A stretch of DNA of 64,000 nucleotides from Pseudomonas schmalbachii (GCF_017589465.1 NZ_JAELYA010000006.1:248001-312000), one strand, 5' to 3'. Positions 46,164-55,370 are shown, counted from the stretch's first letter. Program-made: numbers and translations. The notes: a model not told the origin generated them from the letters alone.

Positions 46164-46535
46164 TCAGCCGCCGGATTTCTTCGCTTTGAGGCCGCGCTTG
46201 GTCAGCTCTTCGATGAGCAGTTCGACGTGGTCGCCCTGGATCTCGATCACGCCGTCCTTGAGGCTGCCACCAGTGCCGCAACGGCGCTTGAGCGCGGTCG
46301 CCAGATCTTTCAGCTCGTCGCCTGCCATGGGCACACCGCTCACCGTGGTCACGGTCTTGCCGCCGCGCCCCTTGGTTTCCCGGCGCACGCGGGCGATGCC
46401 GTCACCGGCGGGGATCACCGCCTGCTTGCAGATGCACTCGGCAACGGGCTTGCCGCAGTCCGGGCAATGCCGGCCAGCGTCGGTGGAATACACGAGACCG
46501 CCGAGGGCGGAGAGAGAAGAAGCTTTCTTGACCAC
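46164..46535 (-). CDS. yciH: SUI1/YciH-family translation-initiation-factor-like protein
   Basis: A 123-residue SUI1-domain protein. A short N-terminal zinc-like segment (HCPDCGKPVAECICK) is followed by the SUI1 fold (RRETKGRGGKTVTTVSGVPM, then LATALKRRCGTGGSLKDGVI, ending ELTKRGLKAKKSGG). Homologues resemble eukaryotic eIF1 and can influence start-codon choice in vitro; the role in bacteria is mild or unclear. The GTG at 46535 is selected because the family starts with MVKKASSLSALGGLVYST. It is upstream of speA on the same strand with 209 bp between. Confidence 0.93.
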   Translation of the reverse strand: MVKKASSLSALGGLVYSTDAGRHCPDCGKPVAECICKQAVIPAGDGIARVRRETKGRGGKTVTTVSGVPMAGDELKDLATALKRRCGTGGSLKDGVIEIQGDHVELLIEELTKRGLKAKKSGG

Positions 46536-46750
46536 CGGGCTATGTTCCCTGGATTGGCCTCTGTGGGCCAGGTCAATAGTAAGGCCGGCTGTCGCCAACC
46601 GCGACGCCCCACTCAGGCAGGGGCTGCGCATACCCGGCCGTGGGGGCGGCCGGAAAGGTCGCGCAATTTACCAGCATTGGAGGCAATTGCTAAGAGCAGA
46701 AATGCGCCATTAATCGGTGGATTGGCGACATGCGGGACGTCGAGGCGTTT

Positions 46751-46809
46751 CGTAGGGCGGGTGCAACCCGCCAGGCCACTCCGCATTGGCGGGTTGCACC
46801 CGCCCTACG
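46751..46809. repeat. Palindromic repeat (family A, copy 3)
   Basis: CGTAGGGCGGGTGCAACCCG and GGCGGGTTGCACCCGCCCTA arms. It lies between yciH and the SDR gene, 66 bp upstream of the latter, and is the main feature of 46536-46874. Confidence 0.85.
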
Positions 46810-46874
46810 TGACTATTGCGTCCCCACGGAGAATCGCCTGTTATCCTCCACGGAAAACCAGAGAGGAGCCCCGT

Positions 46875-47636
46875 ATGACTTCCACCCTGTTCATCACCGG
46901 CGCCACATCCGGCTTCGGCGAAGCCTGTGCGCGGCGGTTCGCTCGCGAGGGCTGGTCGCTGGTGCTTACCGGCCGACGCGAGGAGCGCCTGCAGGCGCTG
47001 GCGAAAGAGTTGTCCGCGCAGGCCGAGGTGCTGCCGCTGGTGCTGGACGTGCGCGACCGCGCGGCGATGACCGCCGCCATCGACAACCTGCCGTCCGGCT
47101 TCGACAGGCTGACCGGCCTGATCAACAACGCCGGCCTCGCCCTCGGCACCGACCCGGCGCAGGACTGCGACCTGGATGACTGGGACACCATGGTCGACAC
47201 CAACATCAAGGGCCTGATGTACGCCACCCGCCTGCTGCTGCCGCGGCTGATCGCCCACGGGCGCGGGGCGAGCATCGTCAACCTGGGGTCGGTGGCCGGT
47301 CGCTGGCCCTATCCGGGCGGCCATGTGTACGGCGCGACCAAGGCGTTCGTCGAGCAGTTCTCGCGCAACCTGCGCTGCGACCTGCAGGGGACGGGGGTGC
47401 GGGTGAGCAATCTGGAGCCGGGGCTGTGCGAGAGCGAGTTCAGCCTGGTGCGCTTCGCTGGGGATAAAGAACGCTACGACAAGACCTACGCCGGCGCCGA
47501 GCCGATCCAGCCGGAGGACATCGCCGAGACGATCCACTGGCTCATGACCCAGCCGCCGCACATCAATATCAACAACCTGGAGATCATGCCGGTGAGCCAG
47601 GCATGGGCGGGGTTCGCGATCCATCGCAAGGGGTGA
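46875..47636 (+). CDS. Short-chain dehydrogenase/reductase (YdfG-like)
   Basis: A 253-residue NAD(P)-dependent oxidoreductase. The cofactor motif is TGATSGFGEACARRFAREGW (TGxxxGxG), with an RR after the second strand favouring NADPH; NNAG is in GLINNAGLALGTDP, and the catalytic Ser, Tyr and Lys are in SVAGRWPYPGGHVYGATKAF. Like E. coli YdfG it ends with a conserved IMPVSQAWAGFAIHR-type tail; YdfG acts on L-allo-threonine, serine and malonic semialdehyde. A GAGAGGAG sequence precedes the ATG at 46875. It is followed by a pair of family B repeats. Confidence 0.9.
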   Translation: MTSTLFITGATSGFGEACARRFAREGWSLVLTGRREERLQALAKELSAQAEVLPLVLDVRDRAAMTAAIDNLPSGFDRLTGLINNAGLALGTDPAQDCDLDDWDTMVDTNIKGLMYATRLLLPRLIAHGRGASIVNLGSVAGRWPYPGGHVYGATKAFVEQFSRNLRCDLQGTGVRVSNLEPGLCESEFSLVRFAGDKERYDKTYAGAEPIQPEDIAETIHWLMTQPPHININNLEIMPVSQAWAGFAIHRKG

Positions 47637-47643
47637 ATGCCCA

Positions 47644-47802
47644 CGTAGGTTGGCGCTGAACGCAGTGAAGCCCAACGTTTGCCGAACGTGGCATCGTTGG
47701 GCTTCGCAAGCTCAGCGCCAACCTACGAAATGCCTGAACGGCACGAAGCCCAACATCGGGTTCGCCAATGTTGGGCTTCACTGCGTTCAGCACCAACCTA
47801 CG
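47644..47802. repeat. Two adjacent palindromic repeats of family B
   Basis: First copy (47644-47727): CGTAGGTTGGCGCTGAACGC at the left and CTCAGCGCCAACCTACG at the right. Second, shorter copy (about 47732-47802): GAAGCCCAACATCGGGTTCG to GTTCAGCACCAACCTACG; its outer left arm is lost. They fill the gap between the SDR and TpsB genes. Confidence 0.8.
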
Positions 47803-47808
47803 GTGCGG

Positions 47809-49578
47809 TCAGAACAGCTTGAGGAAGTTGATGTACAGGCGCGGTTCCTTGCCGTTGTCGCCGTCGAGTTCCTCGGCGCTCACCGTCCGCGTCAGCGGGA
47901 AGGCGATTTCCGGGGAGATGTACATGTCCTTCATGACATTGAAGTGGATGCCGAGACCAGCCGACGCCAGGCTCTCCGAGTCAATGTCGCGCGGCTCGTT
48001 GTTCCACACCTTGCCGATGTCCCAGTAGCCGTAGTACTGCGTCGGCATTTCCTGGTCCATGAAGTTGTGCAGGTGGTTGTACTGCAGCTCCACCTTGCCG
48101 GCCAGGCCGTTGTCGCCGGTGATCTCGGACGGGTCGTAGCCGCGGCCGAACTGGCTGCCGCCGACGCCGAACTGTTCCGGGCTGAGCAGCGCATTACCGA
48201 ACGCGGTCTGGCCGGTGATGGCGAGGTAGAGGTTCATGTTCTCGACGATCGCGCTCATGTCCTGGATGCGCTGGGCGTCGAACTGCAGCTTGGTGAAGTC
48301 GGTCTCGCCGCCGTAGCGCGAGGGGTTGCTGCGGTCTTCCGCGCTGGCGCCCATGATGTCCAGGCCCTTGCTGAGCTCGGCCTTGAACAGGTTGCGGCCG
48401 CCGTACTTGTCGGCGAAGTCGTAGCTGGCGCCCAGGCGCACGGCACGGATACGGTCGTCGCTGGACGGCGGCTGGTCCGGGTCGTCCAGGTATTCCGCCT
48501 TGCCGTTGAACCAGGTGAAGCCGATGGACGTCTTCAGCGTCTCCGAGCGGCTGCGAATCCACGGATAGGTGACGCGCGCCGCCAGGGTGTCGCCCGAGCT
48601 GTTGGCGTTCAGCGGGACGATGGTGTCCGCGTTGCCCTCGTTGTGCTGGCCGAGCAGGCTGAGGATGGCGCCGTCGTTGCCGACCGGTACGTCGTACTGG
48701 CCTTCGACGAACGACATCTTGTCGCTCTCTACCGAGCGGCCGAGGCGCAGGGACAGGTTGTCGCCAAGGCCGAACGGATCGTTCACGCCCACCCCGCCAT
48801 ACACCTGCCACGGGCCGAAGAAGCGGCTGTCGCGGTTGTCGAAGCCGACGAAGCCTTCCACCTTGCGCAGCTCGTTGGTCACGCTCAGGTCGGTGCCTTC
48901 CAGCCCTTGCGAGGGCGACAGGACACCCTTGGCGTCATAGCCGGACAGGTCGTTCATCAACAGCATGTTGCGTTCGAGGGTCTTGGCCTTGATCGGCACT
49001 TCCTTGCGGATGTTGTCGGCGTAGGCCTGCTGCGCGCGGTTGGGCTTTTCGTTGAAGCGTACGTCGTTGACCTTGCCTTCGATGACCTTGATGGTCAGCT
49101 GGCCGTTCTGCACCTTCTGCGCCGGCACGAAGGCCCGCACCAGCAGGTAGCCGTCCTTGCGGTAGCGGCGGTTGATCCGCGCCACCACATCGTTCACCTC
49201 GGCCAGGCTCACCTGCCGGCCTTCCAGGTACTTCTGCAGCTCGGCGAAGACGGTCGGCGGGTAGACGGTGACGCCTTCCAGGTTGACCTTGCTGACGAAG
49301 AAGCGGGTGCTGCTGGCCGCCGGCTGCGGAGTCGTGGACGGCTCGGTTTCCGGGATTTGCACTTCGGTCGCGCCGGGTCTGGACGGCAGGCCGGTCATGT
49401 CGGAAGGCAAGCCGCGCTGGCCGTCGGCGCCGGGAATTTCCATGCGGCCCGGATCGAGACGGGGCGGCGGGGCGACACCAGCGGCGGACGATACGCCCGG
49501 CAGCAGGCCGAGAAGCAGGCCGGAGCAGAGCATCACGGCGGCGGAAAGGCGATTCAGTTTCATGGACGGCGCTCTCAT
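47809..49578 (-). CDS. TpsB-type (FhaC/ShlB) outer-membrane transporter
   Basis: A 589-residue Omp85-superfamily protein that exports the adjacent TpsA protein across the outer membrane. After a signal peptide (KLNRLSAAVMLCSGLLLGLL) and a Pro-rich linker come two POTRA domains (TRFFVSKVNLEGVTVYPPTV to VQNGQLTIKVIEGKVNDVRF), then the barrel with the (V/I)RGY-like motif FGRGYDPSEITGDNGLAGKV and the C-terminal YINFLKLF strand. The start at 49578 is used because AAGGAGGTGCGAA lies at ideal distance; a second ATG at 49563 is less well placed. It overlaps the TpsA stop by 4 bp (ATGA), so export partner and cargo are co-translated. Confidence 0.93.
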   Translation of the reverse strand: MRAPSMKLNRLSAAVMLCSGLLLGLLPGVSSAAGVAPPPRLDPGRMEIPGADGQRGLPSDMTGLPSRPGATEVQIPETEPSTTPQPAASSTRFFVSKVNLEGVTVYPPTVFAELQKYLEGRQVSLAEVNDVVARINRRYRKDGYLLVRAFVPAQKVQNGQLTIKVIEGKVNDVRFNEKPNRAQQAYADNIRKEVPIKAKTLERNMLLMNDLSGYDAKGVLSPSQGLEGTDLSVTNELRKVEGFVGFDNRDSRFFGPWQVYGGVGVNDPFGLGDNLSLRLGRSVESDKMSFVEGQYDVPVGNDGAILSLLGQHNEGNADTIVPLNANSSGDTLAARVTYPWIRSRSETLKTSIGFTWFNGKAEYLDDPDQPPSSDDRIRAVRLGASYDFADKYGGRNLFKAELSKGLDIMGASAEDRSNPSRYGGETDFTKLQFDAQRIQDMSAIVENMNLYLAITGQTAFGNALLSPEQFGVGGSQFGRGYDPSEITGDNGLAGKVELQYNHLHNFMDQEMPTQYYGYWDIGKVWNNEPRDIDSESLASAGLGIHFNVMKDMYISPEIAFPLTRTVSAEELDGDNGKEPRLYINFLKLF

Positions 49579-52500
49579 TTCGCACCTCCTTTTTCGTTTT
49601 TCAGAGCCTGATTCAGGTCGCGTGGAATGACGGTGCGGTTCCAGTCGGGAATCTGGAACTTGCCTTCCTTCGCCATGTTGTTGACGTAGGTGAGGATGTC
49701 GCCGATTTCCGGCAACGTTTCGTACTTGTCCTCGTAGGAGCGCGGCTTGCAGATCAGCTGTACGTCGTAGGTGCGGGTGACCGCCGGGGTGACGGTGTAG
49801 CCGCCGATGACCGCCGAGGGCGATTCCACGGCGTTGCAGCGCTCGGTGCCCGGTGCCTGGGCGGTGATCGGTGCGCTGGCAGCCGTTGTTTCGCCGGGGG
49901 CTGGGGGAGCAGGCGGAGCCGATGGTTCCGTGGGCACGACAGGCGGCGCCGGAGGTACGGGCTGGTCGGGAATCCGCACCGGGCCGGTGATGGTCAGGGT
50001 GCCGTTCTTGACGGTAACCCGGTAGTTGGGGTTGTTGAACGGCGAGTCCTCGTGGATGCCATACGCGCCGATGTCCTCGCCAGGCTGGCGGGTAACGCTG
50101 CCGTTCAGCTTGTCATCCGCGAACTTCAGGCCCTCCACATCGTAGGTCAGCGCCGGATCGGGCTCGCCCTGGAGCTTGCTCTTGTCATGGATGGTCACCG
50201 TCGCATCGGCGGGTGTGATGGTCAGGGTGCCGTTCTCGAAGACCAGGGTGTAGTTGCCGCCCTTGCCTTGGGTATTGAGGTCAATACCACCCTGGCGAAT
50301 CGCATAGTTGCCGACGTTCTCGCCAGCACGGGTACCCGCACCGTCACGCGCCACCGCTCCACCGTTGAGGACTTCGCCCTCCGTGTCGCCATTCTTCAGA
50401 CCGCTCACCACGCCATGGGTCAGCGCCGGATCGGCATCGCCGTAGACCTTGGTCTTGTCGTCGGCTTTCACGGTCAGCTGGGCCGGGGTGATGGTCAGCT
50501 TTCCGTCCTTCATGCTCGTCTGATAACGGCTGGAGACGAACGGGTCGGCCTCGAAGGTCCCGTCCTCGGACTTGACGTCATAAGTACCGATATTGGATGC
50601 CTTGGTGGCATCAGTGGCGTAATCCGTCTGGGCAATGAAGCGGTTCTGATTCAATTGCTGGTCGACGAAATCATCCACTGCCTTCACGGCCTTGCTGTTG
50701 TCATCCGCATCATTGGCCAGGCCCAGTTCGGTATGGCTGAACTGCGGATTGTCGTCGCCGTACTCACGAATGGCGTCGTTGATCTTGCCTTCGACAGCGG
50801 CAGCCTGTCTCGAATTGAGGTCGACGCCCTTCTTGCCGTCCCCCATTTCGGTATCGGTGGTATCGGTAGTCTTCAGGTACTGGACCTTGGCAGCTTCGTA
50901 GTAGGTTTTCGCCTGCTTCGGATTCATCCATTGGCCGTCTTCCATCAGGTAACCGAAGGTAGTCTTCACCTCCGTGGTAGGAGCGCCGAGCGCCACTACC
51001 AGCTCCTCGGACTTGCCGGTATTGGCGTTATGCTGGATTTCACCGGTGATCTTCGCCCCGGGAGCGTCGGCGTACTGTTGCACGCCCCAGCCGGGTGTCA
51101 TCGAACCTGCGACGGGATCGGAGTCGATCGCCACGACCTGGCCCTGATAGGCATCGAAGGCGAAGCCGGGGGGCAATTCATCGACGTCCAGCTGCTTGCC
51201 CTCACCGGCAACCGTTTTATTGACCCTGACCTTGTTGGTCTTGCTCGTATCGGGAATCAGCTCCCAGGTAATGTCCGGGCCGGAAGTGGATTTCTGGGTG
51301 AATGTCAGGCCCTGGATGAAATAGTCGGAGCTGTCTCCCAATGCCGCGAACTCTTCCGGGGTGAGGCTCAGCGGGTTGCCGTCGGCATCCACGTAGTTGA
51401 CGGCGCTGAAGATCAGATAGTCGAACTCCTGGCCGCCGAACGACAGGTCAACGTTGACATTCGTAGCGCCATCTTTCGCCACGTAAACCTTCTCGCCGAG
51501 CTTGTTGATGGTCTGCGAGGTCACCCCGTCCATGCTTTCCGGGATGCCACCCGGGACGCTGTAGGGCGAGTCGACTTTGCCGACATTGACCGCGCCGCTG
51601 GCGTTGGTCTGGTTGTAACGGAACACGCCGTTGCTGGCCTGACCGGCCATAAGGGTGCCGGCATAGTTCAGCGGGCTCTCCAGCAGCACGCTGGCGCCGG
51701 CGACCGCGACCTTGTCGCCGATCAGAGCGGTATTGGCCTGCTGGATCACCGAAGCGGTGTTGGAAGTCTTGATCCAGATGGTGCCCTTGCCGACGTCGAT
51801 GATGGCGCGGCTCAGATTGGGGTCGCCCGTCTTGCCGGCAGAGGCATCGTTGAGCATCACATCGCCGGTAGCGGCAATGACCAGGTGGCCATTCTTCAGC
51901 AGGATCGGTGCATTGATATAGATCGAACCGCTGTCATTGCGCTTGGCATCCGCATAAGCGTTGCCAGTGTCGTTGTAGGCCGTGACGGTGCCGACAGTAC
52001 CGCTGGTAAGCAGGCGCAAGCCGTAATAGTTGCTCGAGCCGTCGGTTCCTACGATGGGCGCGACGATGGCCGAGTTGACATTGATGCGCTCGGTGGCGGT
52101 GATGTCCACATTGCCGGTCTTGAGGCCTTCGGCAATCGCACTGGCCGCAACAGAACCGTCCGCGCTGCCATCGCTATCGGCGTCTTCGATATTGACCACC
52201 GCCGGATCGAGCAGCCAGGTACCTGCCTGTTTGCTGCCGCTGGTATCGACCTTCGCATCCGCCGTAACGGTCAGGCGCTTGCCGGAAGTCTCTACCACCC
52301 CGCCCTTCTCGCCACCCTTGGCGCTGGCCGAGCCGGCGAATTTGGTGTCGCCATCGGACCAGACCACCGCCTGGCCGCCATCCTTCTTGCCATCGGCGAC
52401 CAGTTGCGCGCCCTTGGCCACGCTGGTGCTCTTCGCCTCCTTCTCCGGGCCCTTGCCCTGGTAGCTGCCGCCGACGAGGATCTTGCCGCCCTTGTCCTGG

Positions 52501-53534
52501 GTACCCGAGGCGTCGAGTTTCGCGCTGTCGGTCAGTTCGACCTTGTCGCCCAGCACGGTGATGTTGCCGCCGTCCGGCCCCTTGGCGGAAAGCGTGCCGG
52601 TGACCGTGGTGCGGTCGGCGCCGCTGATGACGATATTGCCGCCCTGGTCGGTGCCGACCGAGTCGGCGACCACGTTGCCGCCGACGCTGACCACCGATTC
52701 GAGGGCGTCCAGCGCCTTCTTCGCGCTCATGATCACGGTGCCATCCTGCGCGACGAGGGTGCCGGCGTTGGTCAGGCTGTAGGTCTCGCCAGGCTTCGAG
52801 CCGACCATGTCGTTGTCCACCACCACGCCGATCAGCCCGTCGCCGGTGAAGTCGAGGGTCGCCTGCGGGCCGCTGGCGAGCATGATGGTGCCCTTGTTGG
52901 CGACGATCCTGCCGTCGTTCTCGACCTGCGCACCGAGCAGCACCACCAGGCCCTTGTCCTCGGCGGTGATCTCGCCTTCGTTGTGCACCTTGCCGGTCAG
53001 CTCGGCCATTACCCGGTCGGGGCTCAGCGGATCGACGGAGATGCCCTGCAGGAAGCGGTTCAGCTGATCATCGCTGAACTTGCCGGCGACCGCGGTCAGC
53101 GCGGCAGTGTTGATCTTCGCGTTCGGGCCGATATGGATGCCGTTGGGGTTGGCCAGGATGATGTGGCCGTTGGCCTGGAGCTGGCCGAGGATGCGCGACA
53201 TGTCCGCGCCGGTGACACGGTTGAGGGTGATCGCCTTGCCGTTGGGCTGGACGAAGGTCACCTTGTTGCCTTCACCGATGTTGAAGCTTTTCCAGTCGAT
53301 GGCGCTGCGCTGCTTGCCGGCCGGAGTGGTGATGGTCATGTTCGGGCCGCTGGTGCTGATGGAGCTGCCCTTGGCGTCATTGACATCCGGCAGGTCGGCC
53401 GCCGTGGAATCGAATGCATCACCCAGGCCAAGCAGGCCGGTGAAGGCCATGGCGACACCCAGTGCCACGCGTTTCAGCCCGGAGCCGGGCATGTGCGACA
53501 GACTGAGCGGGTGATTGCGGCGATCTTTCTTCAT
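49575..53534 (-). CDS. TpsA-type secreted exoprotein (filamentous-haemagglutinin-like) with MBG repeats
   Basis: A 1319-residue two-partner-secretion cargo. After an extended signal (LKRVALGVAMAFTGLLGLGD) it has the TPS domain (residues about 45-310; ANPNGIHIGPNAKINTAALT) that is recognised by TpsB, then a long beta-helical region with repeated V/I-N-G turns (about 310-1000), then MBG-like repeats (KADDKTKVYGDADPALTHGV; HDKSKLQGEPDPALTYDVEG; about 1010-1180) and a Pro-rich linker. The tail (from about 1185) has the only two cysteines of the protein, at about 1233 and 1262. That layout resembles cysteine-hook adhesins held at the surface, such as CdrA/HMW1; tethering is inference. AGGAG precedes the ATG at 53534. 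Confidence 0.9.
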   Translation of the reverse strand: MKKDRRNHPLSLSHMPGSGLKRVALGVAMAFTGLLGLGDAFDSTAADLPDVNDAKGSSISTSGPNMTITTPAGKQRSAIDWKSFNIGEGNKVTFVQPNGKAITLNRVTGADMSRILGQLQANGHIILANPNGIHIGPNAKINTAALTAVAGKFSDDQLNRFLQGISVDPLSPDRVMAELTGKVHNEGEITAEDKGLVVLLGAQVENDGRIVANKGTIMLASGPQATLDFTGDGLIGVVVDNDMVGSKPGETYSLTNAGTLVAQDGTVIMSAKKALDALESVVSVGGNVVADSVGTDQGGNIVISGADRTTVTGTLSAKGPDGGNITVLGDKVELTDSAKLDASGTQDKGGKILVGGSYQGKGPEKEAKSTSVAKGAQLVADGKKDGGQAVVWSDGDTKFAGSASAKGGEKGGVVETSGKRLTVTADAKVDTSGSKQAGTWLLDPAVVNIEDADSDGSADGSVAASAIAEGLKTGNVDITATERINVNSAIVAPIVGTDGSSNYYGLRLLTSGTVGTVTAYNDTGNAYADAKRNDSGSIYINAPILLKNGHLVIAATGDVMLNDASAGKTGDPNLSRAIIDVGKGTIWIKTSNTASVIQQANTALIGDKVAVAGASVLLESPLNYAGTLMAGQASNGVFRYNQTNASGAVNVGKVDSPYSVPGGIPESMDGVTSQTINKLGEKVYVAKDGATNVNVDLSFGGQEFDYLIFSAVNYVDADGNPLSLTPEEFAALGDSSDYFIQGLTFTQKSTSGPDITWELIPDTSKTNKVRVNKTVAGEGKQLDVDELPPGFAFDAYQGQVVAIDSDPVAGSMTPGWGVQQYADAPGAKITGEIQHNANTGKSEELVVALGAPTTEVKTTFGYLMEDGQWMNPKQAKTYYEAAKVQYLKTTDTTDTEMGDGKKGVDLNSRQAAAVEGKINDAIREYGDDNPQFSHTELGLANDADDNSKAVKAVDDFVDQQLNQNRFIAQTDYATDATKASNIGTYDVKSEDGTFEADPFVSSRYQTSMKDGKLTITPAQLTVKADDKTKVYGDADPALTHGVVSGLKNGDTEGEVLNGGAVARDGAGTRAGENVGNYAIRQGGIDLNTQGKGGNYTLVFENGTLTITPADATVTIHDKSKLQGEPDPALTYDVEGLKFADDKLNGSVTRQPGEDIGAYGIHEDSPFNNPNYRVTVKNGTLTITGPVRIPDQPVPPAPPVVPTEPSAPPAPPAPGETTAASAPITAQAPGTERCNAVESPSAVIGGYTVTPAVTRTYDVQLICKPRSYEDKYETLPEIGDILTYVNNMAKEGKFQIPDWNRTVIPRDLNQALKNEKGGAK

Positions 53535-53639
53535 GTGAATCTCCTGGAGCGGATGTAGCCCATACAACTTGGCTACGGGACGCCGCACATACTTCCCTGA
53601 CAGGAGTCGGAGAAAGATCAGAGAATCACGAAAGCTCTG

Positions 53640-53663
53640 TAGGAATTACCGTACAAATTCCTA
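53640..53663 (-). promoter_or_regulatory. Inverted repeat TAGGAATT / AATTCCTA before the TpsA gene
   Basis: Perfect 8-bp arms with an 8-bp spacer, about 106 bp upstream of the TpsA ATG; the regulator stop codon lies inside the left arm (minus-strand reading). Such AGGA/TCCT symmetry is what NarL/RcsB-type LuxR domains bind. It is therefore a candidate operator for the adjacent regulator, or simply a weak terminator hairpin. Confidence 0.4.
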
Positions 53664-55370
53664 GGAATTGCTCTGAGTCAAACGCAGGGTGAGCCGGGCA
53701 AGCGGCTCGTCGGCCGCCGGAGCGAGCAGTTCCAGCTCGCCGCCCATGAGCTCTGCCAGGCGCATGCACAGCGCCAGGCGCGGGTCTGGCGTGGCGGGTG
53801 ACTCGACGACGCCTCCGGCGGCATCGACGAAAGCCGCCACTCTCCAGACGAGATGGGCATGGCTGTGCTCTTCCGCGTCGGTCCGCAGGATGACCTCCCG
53901 CGCCCCCTGCCTGGCGCAGTGCAGCAGCAGCGCCTGGACCATGTGCCGATAACGCCGGACATCGATCCAGGCCATGGTGGCCGGGCGCTCGCTCTCGATA
54001 CTCACCCTAATGGCGATGTTCTGCCGCAGGAAGCGCTGCGCCGCCTCGATGCTGAGCTGCCGCAGCTCGGTGGAGCGCGGGACCAGCAGCGACTCGCCGT
54101 TCTCCAGCCGGGCCAGGTCGATCAGCGCCTGCAGGCGCTCGCGCAACGACTGGACTTCGAGCTGCATGCGCGGCAGCTCGGAAATTTCCGGAGCCGCCCG
54201 TAGCGCATTGCCGAGCAGCGTCTGGATGGACTCCAGCGAGTGACGGAACTCCTGGCCGACGTCGAGCATGAAGCCCATGCGCTCGCGCTTGAGGGACTCC
54301 AGACGCTGGTTGGCTTCAGTGAGCGCGAGGATCTCCAGCTCATGGTCGGAAATATCCGCCACGAAGCAGATCATCCCCACCAGTTCGCCATTCCTGATGT
54401 ATGGAATCCCCCAGTGCCGCAGCACCTTGCGCACAGGCTGCAGTACCAGCAGGTCCATGAAATAGGGCTGCTGCCGGGCAACGGCGTCCACGTAGCGCTG
54501 GTAGAGATGCAGCGCCTCCTCCGGAGCCAGGCGGGAGGAGCCCGTCAGCCGGCTGAGCGGGAGCATTCCTTCATCCAGCTCATGGAATTCCAGGAAGTAA
54601 CGGTTGTAGGCCAGCAACACGCCATCCCTGTCGCGCAGGCAGAACGGCAGCGCCAGGCCGTCGAACTGGGCGTGGAACATTTCCTCGATCGTTTCGGCTT
54701 CCCCATGAACGCCCGGGTGCGCGGCCTCGCCCGGCACCCGGCCACCCAGCAGGTTGTTGCGCCGGGAGATTTCCAGCAACTCGACCAGCGACCCTGCATT
54801 GAGCTTCTGCAGCAGGCGGATCTTGTAGGTGCTGACGGTGCGGTCGCTGATCGCCAGCTCTTCGGCGATGTCCTTGTTGCTGCGGCCGCTGGCCAGGTAG
54901 CGCAGGACGGTGAGTTCGCGCGGCGACAGGCTGCCGAGCTGGTCCGACTCGCCCATCCGGGTGTTCTGCGCATCCACGCTGCCCAGCGCGCGCACCGGGA
55001 AATAGCTGCGCCCACGGAGGATCGCGCGCACCGCTTCGAGCAGTTCGCCCGGCGCATCCTGCTTGCCGATGAATCCGGAACTGCCGGCCTGCAGGCTGAG
55101 GCCGGCGAAGTGCTCGGTATTCTGCGCCGTCAGCACCAGGGTACGGACAGCGCTGCCGCGCTGCCTGAGCTGGCGGATGACTTCCAGCCCGCCCAGGCGG
55201 GGCAGGACCAGATCGAGGACCAGCAGGTCGGGCTCCTGCTCCAGGGCCTTCTGCAGGGCATCGCGCCCGTCGTCGACCTCGGCGATCACCTGATGGCCCT
55301 CGGCCTCCAGCATCTGCCGGATGGATTGCCGGGTCAGGGGCTGTTCGTCGGCCACCACGATCCGTTTCAT
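53661..55370 (-). CDS. Response regulator (REC-LuxR HTH) fused to PAS and degenerate histidine-kinase-like tail
   Basis: A 569-residue protein. REC (residues 1-120) is complete: acidic pair D8/E9, phospho-acceptor D53 in VLDLVLP, T81 and K103. A LuxR/NarL HTH follows (about 148-205; LSPRELTVLRYLASGRSNKD). Then comes a PAS-like domain (about 230-345; HAQFDGLALPFCLRDRDGVL). The last 200 residues look like a histidine kinase DHp and ATPase lobe that have lost function: the H-box SHExR appears as GQEFRHS with Gln373 where the phosphorylated His should be, and N-, G1- and G2-box residues are not recognisable. I infer a regulator that senses through PAS and REC and binds DNA. It precedes TpsA on the same strand by 126 bp. 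Confidence 0.82.
   Translation of the reverse strand: MKRIVVADEQPLTRQSIRQMLEAEGHQVIAEVDDGRDALQKALEQEPDLLVLDLVLPRLGGLEVIRQLRQRGSAVRTLVLTAQNTEHFAGLSLQAGSSGFIGKQDAPGELLEAVRAILRGRSYFPVRALGSVDAQNTRMGESDQLGSLSPRELTVLRYLASGRSNKDIAEELAISDRTVSTYKIRLLQKLNAGSLVELLEISRRNNLLGGRVPGEAAHPGVHGEAETIEEMFHAQFDGLALPFCLRDRDGVLLAYNRYFLEFHELDEGMLPLSRLTGSSRLAPEEALHLYQRYVDAVARQQPYFMDLLVLQPVRKVLRHWGIPYIRNGELVGMICFVADISDHELEILALTEANQRLESLKRERMGFMLDVGQEFRHSLESIQTLLGNALRAAPEISELPRMQLEVQSLRERLQALIDLARLENGESLLVPRSTELRQLSIEAAQRFLRQNIAIRVSIESERPATMAWIDVRRYRHMVQALLLHCARQGAREVILRTDAEEHSHAHLVWRVAAFVDAAGGVVESPATPDPRLALCMRLAELMGGELELLAPAADEPLARLTLRLTQSNS

Noticed and set aside
47644..47802. Considered the repeated GAAGCCCAAC/GTTGGGCTTC units as a CRISPR-like array
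   Set aside because: The units are palindromic, unevenly spaced, without equal-length unique spacers, and the same element occurs alone elsewhere; no cas gene is present.
49809..53558. A very long open frame on the plus strand opposite the TpsA gene
   Set aside because: It is the antisense of a highly GC-biased gene; the TpsA frame has signal peptide, TPS domain and coupled TpsB, while the antisense frame has low-complexity composition and no start signal.
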